Assembly (NCBI GenBank): GCA_032718475.1
Contig: JAUCBJ010003242.1
Location: 1-29,505 of the forward strand
Direction of reading: 5' to 3'
DNA from: Nemertoderma westbladi
Lineage: Eukaryota; Xenacoelomorpha; Nemertodermatida; Nemertodermatidae
DNA length: 29,505 nucleotides
The translations under genes were made by a program, and so were the position numbers. Positions within the stretch are counted from its first letter, which is position 1. Each line of letters starts with the position of its first letter. This document shows positions 1 through 10,031 of the stretch, piece after piece. The notes under the pieces are model-generated. The model saw nothing but the letters and a program-made list of their open reading frames with translations, did no database searches and had not been told where the DNA came from.

Positions 1-50
1 GACATCTCCAAATCTGCTCTATACCTAGCTAGCGTCCCTTCGCCCAACCA

Positions 51-57
51 TATAAAT
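51..57 (+). promoter_or_regulatory. TATA-like box upstream of the gag-like region
   Basis: TATAAAT lies in a GC-richer context. Initiator-like bases (TCTTAGT near 82, TCAGTG near 93) follow about 30-40 bp downstream. This spacing suits a retroelement or cellular Pol II promoter driving the rightward leader and gag-like frame. No transcript data are available, so this is an inference from spacing and position. Confidence 0.35.
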
Positions 58-369
58 CACACCGCGGCAAAGTATACGAGCCTCTTAGTCCGTCAGTGAG
101 TCAGCCTGATTTTAGGATTCGCTGCGCGGGATTTTGTTTTATCGAAGTTTGTCTGCTCGTAGACTGTTTTCTGCCTCACCGGTTAAAAGAGATCGATACT
201 GCAATATATTCGCTTACTTAGGGTTTACTGTTTTGGTGAGAAGGTCGGATTTATGATTTGATTTACAAACTTTACAGTAGGATATTGCAGGTATTGTTAC
301 CGTCTTTTCCGATAGTAGGAATAGGCGTATCTCTCCAATTTTTATACGTAGTGAGTGTAAGTAGGCAGA

Positions 370-860
370 TAGTAAGAGTTAGTAGTAAGAGGGTACGTAG
401 TACCTCTAGTTAGTTAGTAAGAGTTAGTAGTAAGAGGGTACGTAGTACCGTTAGTTAGTTAGTAAGAGTTAGTAGTAAGAGGGTACGTAGTACCGTTAGT
501 TAGTAAGAGTTAGTAGTAAGAGGGTACGTAGTACCGTTAGTTAGTAAGAGTTAGTAGTAAGAGGGTACGTAGTACCGTTAGTTGAGAGAAGTTAGTCAGA
601 GGTTAGTAAGAGGGTATGTAGTACTGTTAGTTGAGAGTTAGTTAGATGTTAGTAAGAGGGTACGTAGTACCGGTTAGTAGAAGTTAGTTAGAGGTTAGTA
701 AGAGGGTACGTAGTACCGTTAGTTGAGAGTTAGTTAGAGGTTAGTAAGAGGGTACGTAGTACCGGTTAGTGGAAGTTAGTTAGAGGTTAGCAAGAGGGTA
801 CGTAGTACTGGCTAGTAGGAGTTAGTTAGAAGTTAGTGGTAGAAGGGTATGTATGGTATA
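370..860 (+). repeat. Leader minisatellite, 41-49 bp units
   Basis: About eleven tandem units are built from GTTAGTTAGTAAGAG-type text followed by GGGTACGTAGTACC. The conserved GGG starts at 391, 435, 481, 522, 563, 612, 658, 704, 750, 796 and 845, giving spacings of 41-49 bp. The core GGTAC-GTA-GTACC can fold as a 5-bp stem with a 3-nt loop. The last units are more degenerate (GGTATG). The array sits between the TATA-like box and the gag-like frame, so it would lie in the 5' untranslated leader. Confidence 0.9.
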
Positions 861-1320
861 GATATTAGTTAGTAGTGAGTAGCGAGAAGGGGGCACGTGA
901 GTACAGCTGGATAAATTGTGTAGGCCACGCGACACATACTGTTGTACTGCACAAGCCCACAGAGTAGGCCAGAATGCGGATTATAAAGTAGAATAATCCA
1001 CTGGCAGAAGTGGTAGCACAGTAACAGGGTTAGATTAAATATTAAAAATAAAATAGACAAATTAAAATTGAAAATTAGACAAATTATGGTAACAATAGGA
1101 AAAACATTCTGGAACATAATTAAAGTAACGGACAAAATTACAATTTAGGGTACAATTTAGCAGTTTTAGAAATTAAGTAGGGAAAATTAGGCGAAAACTC
1201 GAAGTTAAGTAAGAAATAGACCATTGTTGAACTGTACAGACCATCCTAACTTTATCACTCATCTGTACTGCGCCTTGGCAAGGCACCACCTTACAGGTGA
1301 GCGATTCAGGAGAGTTCGAG
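861..1320. other. Leader region, no gene seen
   Basis: AT-richer sequence between the leader minisatellite and the first ATG of the gag-like frame. The open frames here are short, lack recognisable motifs and run mostly against the direction of the element. It is best read as the rest of the untranslated leader. Confidence 0.5.
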
Positions 1321-3239
1321 ATGGCAGGGAAGCTTGTCCGAAAGAGAAAGGCGGAGTTAGGAGGAAAGGAGATACTGGTGGATTTCACCGAGAGGCATCC
1401 GGAAGAGAAGACGAGGGGATACTACGAGTGGTTAGAGAGAGGTCACAAAGCGCGAGCGTAACAGGACCATTTCAGGGAGGTGCACGAACAGCGGCTGGTC
1501 GGGACCTACGGGACGCCGTCGCTGGACAACACGATCTTCGAGCATTTCCACTACGCGCTGAAAGGAGACGTAGCGAAGTTCAGGATTCCGAAGTACGCAA
1601 GAGAGCCACCGAGAAAGGATTGGAAGAGGTTCGTAGAGTCTGTCAGCAGAGGAGGATACATGGTCCTAGACGATGAGGGGACCGTGGAAGACTAGGAGGG
1701 TTCGCTGAAGTGGGGAGCGAGGCCAGGGAAACAAGAGGTGTATCAATTCCGGAGAGGAGCGATAAAGGTATATCAGAAGCGATATATCCTACAGGAGGAC
1801 TGGATAATGATGGGTTTGCTTAACCTATTCATGACCATGGTTATCGAGAGGGAACCAACGGCATTCCTATTATCGGGATCACCCCTAAACTACAGAAGAA
1901 CCTTCAAGACGGCTTTCGAGGGTCTGGTAGACCACCCGGGGCTGAAGGGCGAGTCGGTGTACTATAACTGCCGACATCTGGTAGGCGGGGAGGTAGATAC
2001 ACCATATCAGAGATTGGAGCAGCTAGAGGCGGATAGACGAGAAGCGAAGCGATTGGAAGAAATCGCTAGACAGGAAAGGAGGGAGGCAGAGGAAAGGGAG
2101 GAAGAAGCTAGAGCGCAGAGCTACGGCTTCGAGGAACAGGCGGCCTTAGACGAACTTCGTTGGACGTCATCAGGAAGTTCGGGGGAGTCTCTAGGGCAAG
2201 AATTAGGGCGGACGGTGGGATCACCGAAACAGTCGACATCGGGATTGCAGACGACGCCCATACCAGCGGGCGCCGAGGGCAATCAGCCACTAAGGAGGTT
2301 AGGGGAGCTGGAAGGATGGAAATTTACGGGCGAGAGCCAAGGTGGAAAGGGACACAGCGGGTCCACCGGGATACCGGGGTTGGAGCCACTCCAAGAGGAG
2401 GACGAGGATGACGACGAGTTCGGAGAGATGCCGCCCATCGGGAGGATCGGCCACTCGGACACGGACTGGGTTGGCGGGAGGGTGGTGACGGCCAGTGGGG
2501 TGAGAGCCTTCTGGGATAGACCCGGCAAGCGGGCCTGGGTGCATGAGGAGCCGGCGATGGATTTCGCGGGGAGCACCATCAGGTTGGGTGAGCAACCGGG
2601 GACAGCACCACGGGTAGTATTCGGGGAGACAATGCCCGGGAGGGGCAAGGAGATCGATGTGGACAGGGACGCTAACGTCCAGAAGTTCGCTTACCAGCGA
2701 CTCCATAGACCGCGGAGATCGCTTGGGACAAAAGACGACGTGGGGCGGGAGACATTGGTGCTCGGCTGAGATTACTGTTGGAGACAGACCCACCAGGAAA
2801 GGAGCTGTTTGTACCGGTTCCAGAAAGGGACTAGTTGTCTCTACTGCCGCGAGTCGAGCCACAGGATGGGGGCATGTCCACGGTTGCACAACCGGTGTTC
2901 GAAGTGCAGCTTCCGGGGGCACTACGGACGCCAGTGCGACTGGATGGACGACGAAGAGAAGTTTAGGATCTTCGTGGAGTGGGCCGACATCGGGGCCATG
3001 ACTCGGCAACGTATGAAGGCCCAGGAGTTCCGGTGGGGCTTCTAACGCCACAGAACAGAGGGGAGTTCAGAGATTTCTTGGCGGAGCATGTGCCGCGGGC
3101 GATGAAAGTGATCCTATGGGACGCCACCAGGGGGAGACAACAGGGCCACTCGGAGGGGCCACCCGCGAAGCGATACCGGGAGCTAATAACACCAGCGCCC
3201 AAGGAGTCGACGACCGGGATTAGTAGAGAGGTGACGTGA
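1321..3239 (+). pseudogene. gag: gag-like polyprotein of an LTR-type retroelement, interrupted
   Basis: One reading frame opens at ATG 1321 and stays in register for 575 codons to a TAA at 3043-3045. It is broken only by in-frame TAA (1459-1461), TAG (1693-1695) and TGA (2767-2769). The order is: a basic N-terminus; a charged Glu/Arg-rich helical, probably coiled-coil stretch (about 2010-2120); a low-complexity Gly/Ser region; an acidic run (EEDEDDDE near 2395-2420); and two CX2CX4HX4C zinc knuckles at 2836-2877 and 2896-2937. Paired C-terminal CCHC knuckles are the hallmark of retroelement Gag nucleocapsid, which packages the element RNA. After 3045 the coding look continues in the -1 frame to a TGA at 3237-3239 (motif RGEFRDFLAEHVPRAMK), so a frame change near 3030-3045 is likely. 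No protease, RT or integrase follows. The coding strand is strongly purine-rich. The class is recognised from the knuckles only and the clade is not resolved. Confidence 0.7.
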
Positions 3240-4054
3240 CGGTGAGGGTCAGGGGTCTGAAGGGAGATAAAGTCAAAGGAGCGGCGGCGGCCAGGAAATG
3301 ACCAAGGGAGGAGGACGACAGAGGGAAAGAGTTGAGATGGTTCCCAAAGTCAGGTGGAACGAACTAGAACTTTGATGTGGCATGCCTGGAAGGCACCACG
3401 TGAGACGTGCGAACTCCTAAGTACAAATTCAAATAATTTAAATAATTGAAAAGTGCAATTAGTATGTACGTACGTAACAATCATTAGTTTAGTAAACAAA
3501 TATAATCAAAGTAAGTACTATAGTCATATAACTTTTTCCAATTAGCTACTGGGACTGGAGACCAATAGACTATGATACTATGAATCACAGACGAGACATT
3601 GGACGACATCACACTTCTTGAGTGTGACGGCACAGGAGGGGGGTGAGACTCGTCAGGAGTGAGTGGGCGAGATAGGGGTTGAGTAATAGTGCGGAGAGAG
3701 TGCGGGTGCAATTCAAGTGTGGGGGGGAGAAGCTAGAGGCAGAGTGAGGGACGAGGAGGTCCAAGAGTATGGAAGAGTTAGGGTGAAAGTGGAGCGGAGT
3801 TAGTGGTGAAAGTGTTGGGGAAACAAAAGTTGTGTGAGAGAAGCGCACGATCGGCCCGACACGGGATGCCAGGTGTCTTGGCACAAGATAGATAGAGTTG
3901 TACCAAGACGGGGTAGCGATATCATACCCATAGGGAGCGGCCTGGAAAGCCGGCTCTGAGAAAATAATTCCACCCCACGCCCGATGGTAGATCGGGATCC
4001 AGCGGAATTGTAGCGCACTAGAGGTGGATGCTATCTTCTCACCGGAAAGAGAGC
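3240..4054. other. Region where pol would be expected; no gene seen
   Basis: About 800 bp with no RT, RNase H, protease or integrase motif on either strand. The short minus-strand frames at 3484-4018 lie in purine-rich sequence and look like shadows of it. If the gag frame and the candidate LTR belong together, the element is gag-only or internally deleted. Confidence 0.5.
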
Positions 4055-4793
4055 ATGGGGGGGGGGGGGGGGAGTGTTAGCGAATTCAATTCTGCTAGCC
4101 ACCCCACAAAGTTGGCTTTAAGCAATATTGGGAGCACAAGGTTGATCACCAATCAACCTCGTGTCACCCCAATAAGCGGGGACGACAAACCCTAAAGGAA
4201 CACACAAAGGGGGTCAGAGGTTATACCTCCAAGAGAGAGAGAACAACAGTAGCGGGGGGGAAAACACTCCCAGAGAGATGGGAGGCGAGAAGTGAGTTAT
4301 TAGCCAATGGGGGGCAGGCATCCACTGAGTAATGTAATACGGCCAACCAATGCAATATATTGTCAGTTACTGTGTCATTTATTCACTCAGTTAGTCAGTT
4401 CAGTTAGGGCAGAACGGTAACTCTTGTCACCGTCCTCTGTCGCCATCATTCAACCATCCTACCGGTACTCATTTATTCAGTTATTACAATCACTGTGCTT
4501 ATACTACTACTACTACTAGGTCGAGCGAACTCGGACAGTGGAAATGAGATCCTTCCAGGCTTCCCGATTCTCCATAGTTGTCGCAATTTCGTTTCTCCAA
4601 GTTCAGTATCCCTTTCAAGTTGATCCGTTTCAAGTCTGTGCTTATACTTTATCTTATATATATATATCTATGCATACGACCCAACAACAGAGAGCAACTC
4701 AATAACATCAAAACTCTTTTCACACACACGGCGGGGACGCGTAGACGAGATAACCAAAAACCGGATAAAACGGGATTCTCGGATCCCGTCACA
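4055..4793 (+). mobile_element. Candidate polypurine tract and 3' LTR
   Basis: A G-run of about 16-18 bases (4057-4072) and AG is followed at 4075 by TGTTAGCG. A possible end, CGTCACA, occurs at 4793, giving a TG...CA unit of about 719 bp. A TATATATATATC stretch near 4652-4665 lies inside. The arrangement of purine tract then TG start fits the 3' end of an LTR element downstream of gag. Against it, no matching 5' LTR is visible in the window and no target duplication can be tested, so the borders are tentative. Confidence 0.3.
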
Positions 4794-5565
4794 ACTTAGT
4801 TCAATGCGGTATTTGATTATCTATTGTATTTAACTGAGATACGATACGGGAGGGTGTGACAACAAAGTATAACAAGTAAATGACTGACTAATTAACCCTA
4901 TTCCACCTGGGCTCTTTTGTCCGAGATTCCACCTGGGGTTGGGGGCATAATATGCCCAACAGTTTATTATACACTAAAAAGTAATGATAATTTTATCAAA
5001 ACTTTCCAAATTTTCGCAGGTTTATAGAAAAATATATAATGCACCTGTTCTTAGTTTTATATATTCATAATTTAAAATAATATATCCATATAAATTAATT
5101 ATCATGAAGATAACCCATTATAGTAAAAAGATGAGATAATACTATACATACTCCTCCCAACACCACTGTCTGCCTAACTCTGCCAGACATCCCAAGCGAA
5201 AATTAATAGACCATGGAAGAATGTGGATTGTTGACAATTTGATATTTTGGCAGACAGTTCACTAATGTAAGATTCACTAATAGTATAATAACTAATAGCA
5301 GACAATTAGAAACACCCTCAGGGGTGCTGTTATTGAATATATTTATTCACCTCTGTTTATGTCTGCTGTGTTACATTAGGAATATACTGGGTCAATGGTG
5401 GTTGTTGTTTCATCCTAGTAGACTTATTGCTTATCTGTCAGTTTAGTATTTTGTTATTAAAAAATAATGTGATTGATGTGTACTAATCCAAGCAGTAGAC
5501 AATCTCATGTTTAAATTTAACTTCACAACCCAGCCAAATGAATGTCCTGGACCGTAATTGGTTGT

Positions 5566-5720
5566 GGGGCGAGCCACGAAGTTGGCGGAGCCTTAGCGAA
5601 TTGACACTGTTAGGGGGTGGGTCAATTTATGCAAATAGTTGTTGGGGCGAGCCACGAAGTTGGCGGAGCCTTAGCGAATTGACACTGTTAGGGGGTGGGT
5701 CAATTTATGCAAATAGTTGT
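5566..5720. repeat. 78-bp direct duplication
   Basis: Two almost identical units run head to tail inside the family 1 element. The shared text begins near GGGGCGAGCCACGAAG (5567 and 5645) and ends at GCAAATAGTTGT. The second unit runs directly into the GTC microsatellite. Confidence 0.9.
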
Positions 5721-5773
5721 CGTCGTCGTCGTCGTCGTTGTCGTCGTCGTCGTCGTCGTCGTTGTCGTCGTTA
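5717..5773. repeat. (GTC/GTT)n microsatellite
   Basis: About 18 trinucleotides, mostly GTC with interspersed GTT. It abuts the first 315-bp unit, each of which also starts with a short GTTGTCGTCGTT piece. The microsatellite therefore probably expanded from the left edge of the 315-bp array. Confidence 0.9.
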
Positions 5774-7450
5774 CGATTTTGACATGCTAATAACTTTGTC
5801 GAATTTAAAGCTGCCAAGTTGAAAATTTGTAGGTATCAATATGAGCAAAAGTTGAGATTTTTGAGAGACTTTCAGACACCATCAGTGCAATGGTCTCCCG
5901 CTAGAGGGCCACATGTCTAAACATTAAATGCCCTCCCATTTCTTTGCTTTTAATCCGTTTAACCTGAAACTTGGCAGATATGTATTAGACCATTAGCTGT
6001 GACTTTCAAAGGAGGCGAATCCATCTGCAGTTCTCCAGTCTGCCGCTAGAGGGCCAAAGGTCTGAAAGTGAAATCGTTGTCGTCGTTACGATTTTGACAT
6101 GCTAATAACTTTGTCGGATTTAAAGCTGCCAAGTTGAAAATTTGTAGGTATCAATATGAGCAAAAGTTGAGATTTTTGAGAGACTTTCAGACACCATCAG
6201 TGCAATGGTCTCCCGCTAGAGGGCCACATGTCTAAACATTAAATGCCCTCCCATTTCTTTGCTTTTAATCCGTTTAACCTGAAACTTGGCAGATATGTAT
6301 TAGACCATTAGCTGTGACTTTCAAAGGAGGCGAATCCATCTGCAGTTCTCCAGTCTGCCGCTAGAGGGCCAAAGGTCTGAAAGTGAAATCGTTGTCGTCG
6401 TTACGATTTTGACATGCTAATAACTTTGTCGGATTTAAAGCTGCCAAGTTGAAAATTTGTAGGTATCAATATGAGCAAAAGTTGAGATTTTTGAGAGACT
6501 TTCAGACACCATCAGTGCAATGGTCTCCCGCTAGAGGGCCACATGTCTAAACATTAAATGCCCTCCCATTTCTTTGCTTTTAATTCGTTTAAGCTGAAAC
6601 TTCGCAGATATGTATTAGACCATTAGCTGTGACTTTCAAAGGAGGCGAATCCATCTGCAGTTCTCCAGTCTGCCGCTAGAGGGCCAAAGGTCTGAAAGTG
6701 AAATCGTTGTCGTCGTTACGATTTTGACATGCTAATAACTTTGTCGGATTTAAAGCTGCCAAGTTGAAAATTTGTAGGTATCAATATGAGCTAAAGTTGA
6801 GATTTTTGAGAGACTTTCAGACACCATCAGTGCAATGGTCTCCCGCTAGAGGGCCACATGTCTAAACATTAAATGCCCTCCCATTTCTTTGCTTTTAATC
6901 CGTTTAAGCTGAAACTTGGCAGATATGTATTAGACCATTAGCTGTGACTTTCAAAGGAGGCGAATCCATCTGCAGTTCTCCAGTCTGCCGCTAGAGGGCC
7001 AAATGTCTGAAAGTGAAATCGTTGTCGTCGTTATGATATTGACATGCTTATAACTTTGTCGAATTTAAAGCTGCCAAGTTGAAAATTTGTTTTGTTGAAA
7101 ATCAGTTCAACAGTCACCCGCTATAGGACTACTTTATGCCTGAAAGTGAATAGATTCTCCCGTCTCATTGATTGTAATCAGTTTAAGCTGAATCTTGCCA
7201 TATATTCTGGACCACATGCTGCGTCTTTGTGGGGGGGGGGGGGGGGGGGGGGGAGATTTAATCGGTCTGCCGCTATACGACGAAATTTCTGAAAGTGAGA
7301 TCCGTCTCTCATTTCGTTATCAGTTATTCAAGATGAAACTTGGCCGATGTACGTATGTACTATTCATCCATAGGCTGTGTCTTTGTGGGGCTGGAGACCC
7401 TAATCCATCTTCAGTTCTCACTATACCGCTAGAGTCAGAAATGTCTGAAT
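5771..7450. repeat. 315-bp tandem array carrying CTCF-like core motifs
   Basis: The marker TTACGATTTTGACATGC recurs at 5771, 6086, 6401 and 6716, and in changed form at 7031, always 315 bp apart. The first four units are nearly identical. The fifth, from 7031, is diverged and interrupted by a 23-base G-run at 7231. Each of the four good units holds CCGCTAGAGGGC twice: 5898, 6043, 6213, 6358, 6528, 6673, 6843 and 6988, spaced 145 and 170 bp. This 12-mer fits the bilaterian CTCF core CCRSYAGRKGGC at every position. Decayed versions occur near 7107, 7266 and 7424. Whether any protein binds is inference. Confidence 0.9.
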
Positions 7451-7865
7451 AGAAATGAAAGAGGTAAAAAGTGATTAGGCGAAATCTGCTTAAAATTTGC
7501 TAATACAGTAATACTTTCGAATTAGTACTTAAATTAAATTTAAGTCACGTGCTGCGCGAAGGCCCCACTTCGTGTATTCTAAATACCTTGTTGACCAGGG
7601 GAACTATCCAACCAGGGATTATCTTTTCTACCAGTTAGGCTAATAAAGATATTATAATAAAAAAATGTGACTATGATATGAAAAACACACCATAGCACAA
7701 AAAGTATAAATGATGAAAAAAATATTTTGTAACCATCAGAAAGCCAATTAAATTCTAGGAAAAGTAAATGAATTTCATAATAATACATAAAAATCATCAT
7801 CATGAATTTCTAAAAATAAAAAGTGTTGGGCAGATTCTGCCCAACCCCAGGTGGAATAGGGTTAA

Positions 7866-8430
7866 TTATGTAAGGACTCAAGTCTGGTGATTGTGTTTCC
7901 CTTTAGGGGAAACGTATTGTGACAAGTCTTCGGGTCTAATTATATTGATATCACTACAGTATTCAATTTGTGACAACTCTCAATCATGATGTAATTAATG
8001 ATAAGAGCCTTGTTTATATTAATGGTCTGAAATATCGCCATATATTAATTATTTAGTAAGTCAGAGGTATGACAATATACAGATCTGATACAATTGTCCA
8101 GATTATCACTGATACTTAGTTACAGCAACCCACCTGTTGTTGCGGGTGTAAAACCTCCTTGATTACGTAATATCGGCGATATATTAAGCAAATAATAAAG
8201 ATAAATTGAATAAACCAGTAGAATATACAATGTAGCGATGAATAATTATATTTCAATTATTAACTCTTTAAGTTTAGACCTTAGGCCTGTAATAACCACC
8301 AGTCAATTAAACTTGACCGGGGATCAGTGCCTCTGCATGGGCAGTGCGACTTCTTCTGTCAAACAATAACAAAAAGAGTAAATTAATCATAGCACAACCG
8401 CACTTATATACTAGATTGCTAGATTACTAG
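7866..8430. other. Unique AT-rich interval, no gene seen
   Basis: Between the family 1 element and the start of the 67-bp satellite. No open frame with recognisable motifs was found on either strand. If the EGF gene extends leftwards this would be intronic. Confidence 0.5.
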
Positions 8431-8449
8431 ATTGCGGAGGCTGCATTAA
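8431..8449 (+). repeat. First, partial 67-bp satellite unit, split by a transposon
   Basis: ATTGCGGAGGCTGCATTAA matches the exon-derived half of the satellite unit. It follows a CTAG rather than the usual CATTCCAG. The unit is cut at its TTAA by the element starting at 8450 and resumes at 10032 with TAACGCTCAC, the exact continuation of the unit. Confidence 0.85.
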
Positions 8450-10031
8450 CCCTATTAGTACCGGGCTATAAAATGTTGTACAAATACCGGGGGGGGGGGG
8501 GGGGGGGGGGGCATATTGACCCCCCTCCCCCCCCTCTAAAATCTACAAATATTTACGAAAACGTCTGATTTTTTGTTTGTACGTAGGTATCACTTGTCTG
8601 GATCCGACCGAAAAAAAGAATTTTCGAAAAAAATGTACTGGGGTGGTTATATTGCAGCACCAAAATTACAAGTAGTGCACAATTTTCACAAAATTTGAAA
8701 GTTACATTTTCGGCTAATTATTTTTCAATACAGGTTTTTTGGGGTGCAAAATACATTGGAAAATATTTAAAAATGATATGATTACAATAAATGGCTGTTT
8801 AGTCCTCTCTGCGTAGGAAAAAAATGAAAAAAACAAGTAACCAGCACTTTTCAGTTTTTTCTTTTCACTTTTCAGTTTTTTAAATTCACTTATACGATGC
8901 TATAAATTCACATTTTCAGGTTTTCGAGGGCGCTGATTCTAATGGAATACATTTCTATTTGCCAGATCATTGCTACTTGCATTTTTCGGCGTAATTTGGC
9001 AAATTTTGTTGCAGCACCAAATTTCGTACCCATCACCAAAAAGTACAAGTTTGCGATGTCCAGTGGTGTTTTTATTGATTCCATCGGATTCAGGACCCTC
9101 ATAAACCCGTAAAACGCAAGAAACAAGGTGATACTATCTACTTATCAATTTGCATATTTTCCAAAATTTGGTGCTGGCACAACAATTTTCACCCACCGGC
9201 GAAAAATACAAGTTTGAGAACTCTTATGAAATTTTTACTGATTCCATTGAATTCAGAACCATCACAAACCCGTATAACGCAAGAAACAAGGTGACACAAT
9301 CAATTGATATATTTGATGGTTTTCAAAATTTGGTGCTAGCACCACATTTTGCACCCACATCCGAAAAATACAAGTTTGAGATGTCTAGTTCGATAATTAT
9401 ATTTTCCATTGAATTCAGAACAGCCATAAACCTCTAAAACGCAAGAAATAAATTGTCACAAGCAATTTTATATATTGAATGGATTTTCAAAATTTCGTGC
9501 TAGCACCAAAATTTGCACACAGCACCGACAAATACAAGTTTGATACGCTTGGTGCAACTCGTATATATTTCATCGAATCTAGAACCCTAAAAAACCCCAA
9601 TTGCGTAAAAAACAAGTTTCAAACAATCAATTTACAAAATTGACTTATTTCAAAATTTGGTGCTGGCACCAAAATTTGGCACCCATCGAAAAAAACAAGT
9701 TTGAAATTTCTAAATCAATTTATATGAATTCCATCCAATTTCTAACACCAAAAAACCGGTGTAAATCAAAAATAGAGATGTTACAATTCATATTTAATGA
9801 AATGTAATTTTCAAAAAACGTCTCAAAAAAAGTGCCAAAAGTAGGGTTAAAAAATGGTGCTATAACTCGAAAAGTACCCAATATTTTTGAAAACGGTTTT
9901 CACTACCATGAAGACAATAGATTTTTAGGAAAAGTCATAAAATTTCAGATTCCCAACTGCGTTTGTTTCAGAATTATAATAAAAAAACCACGGGGGGGGT
10001 CATATTGACCCCCCCCCCGGGTTTAATAGGG
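8446..10031. mobile_element. Non-autonomous TTAA (piggyBac-like) element, family 2, copy 1
   Basis: The body is 8450-10031 (1,582 bp). TTAA lies on the left at 8446-8449. The left end is CCCTATTAGTACCGGG and the right end is CCCGGGTTTAATAGGG. The right flank reads TAACGC, so the expected right TTAA is missing or reduced. Sub-terminal segments of the type GGGGTCA-TAT-TGACCCC can form hairpins at both ends, with long G and C runs nearby. The interior has repeats of about 163 bp, each centred on a TTGGTGCT(A/G)GCACC palindrome (near 9168, 9331, 9494 and 9658). No transposase is present. A second copy lies at 24949-26636. Confidence 0.85.

Larger units (their letters stand above)
4892..7865. mobile_element. 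Non-autonomous TTAA-flanked (piggyBac-like) element, family 1
   Basis: The element body is 4896-7861 (2,966 bp), flanked on both sides by TTAA (4892-4895 and 7862-7865). The ends are inverted: CCCTATTCCACCTGGG on the left and CCCAGGTGGAATAGGG on the right. Next to each end is a GGGCAT/ATGCCC-type hairpin, clearest on the right as GTTGGGCAG-ATT-CTGCCCAAC. TTAA duplication with CCC/GGG ends is the signature of piggyBac-superfamily transposition. No transposase frame is present, so it would need transposase from elsewhere. Inside are a 78-bp duplication, a GTC microsatellite, a 315-bp tandem array and a G-run. The interior near both ends is AT-rich. Confidence 0.85.

Noticed and set aside
1224-1676. 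150-residue plus-strand frame
   Set aside because: It overlaps the gag-like frame out of register, without motifs. The gag frame starting at ATG 1321 connects to the zinc knuckles.
2299-3051. 250-residue minus-strand frame
   Set aside because: Antisense shadow of the GC-rich gag region. The plus strand has CCHC knuckles.
3609-4018. Minus-strand frames of 72-91 residues
   Set aside because: Shadows of a purine-rich strand, low complexity, no motif.
8316-8360. Possible EGF-like remnant (DQCLCMG)
   Set aside because: Only two cysteines, no acceptor or donor in the right place, and a stop soon after.
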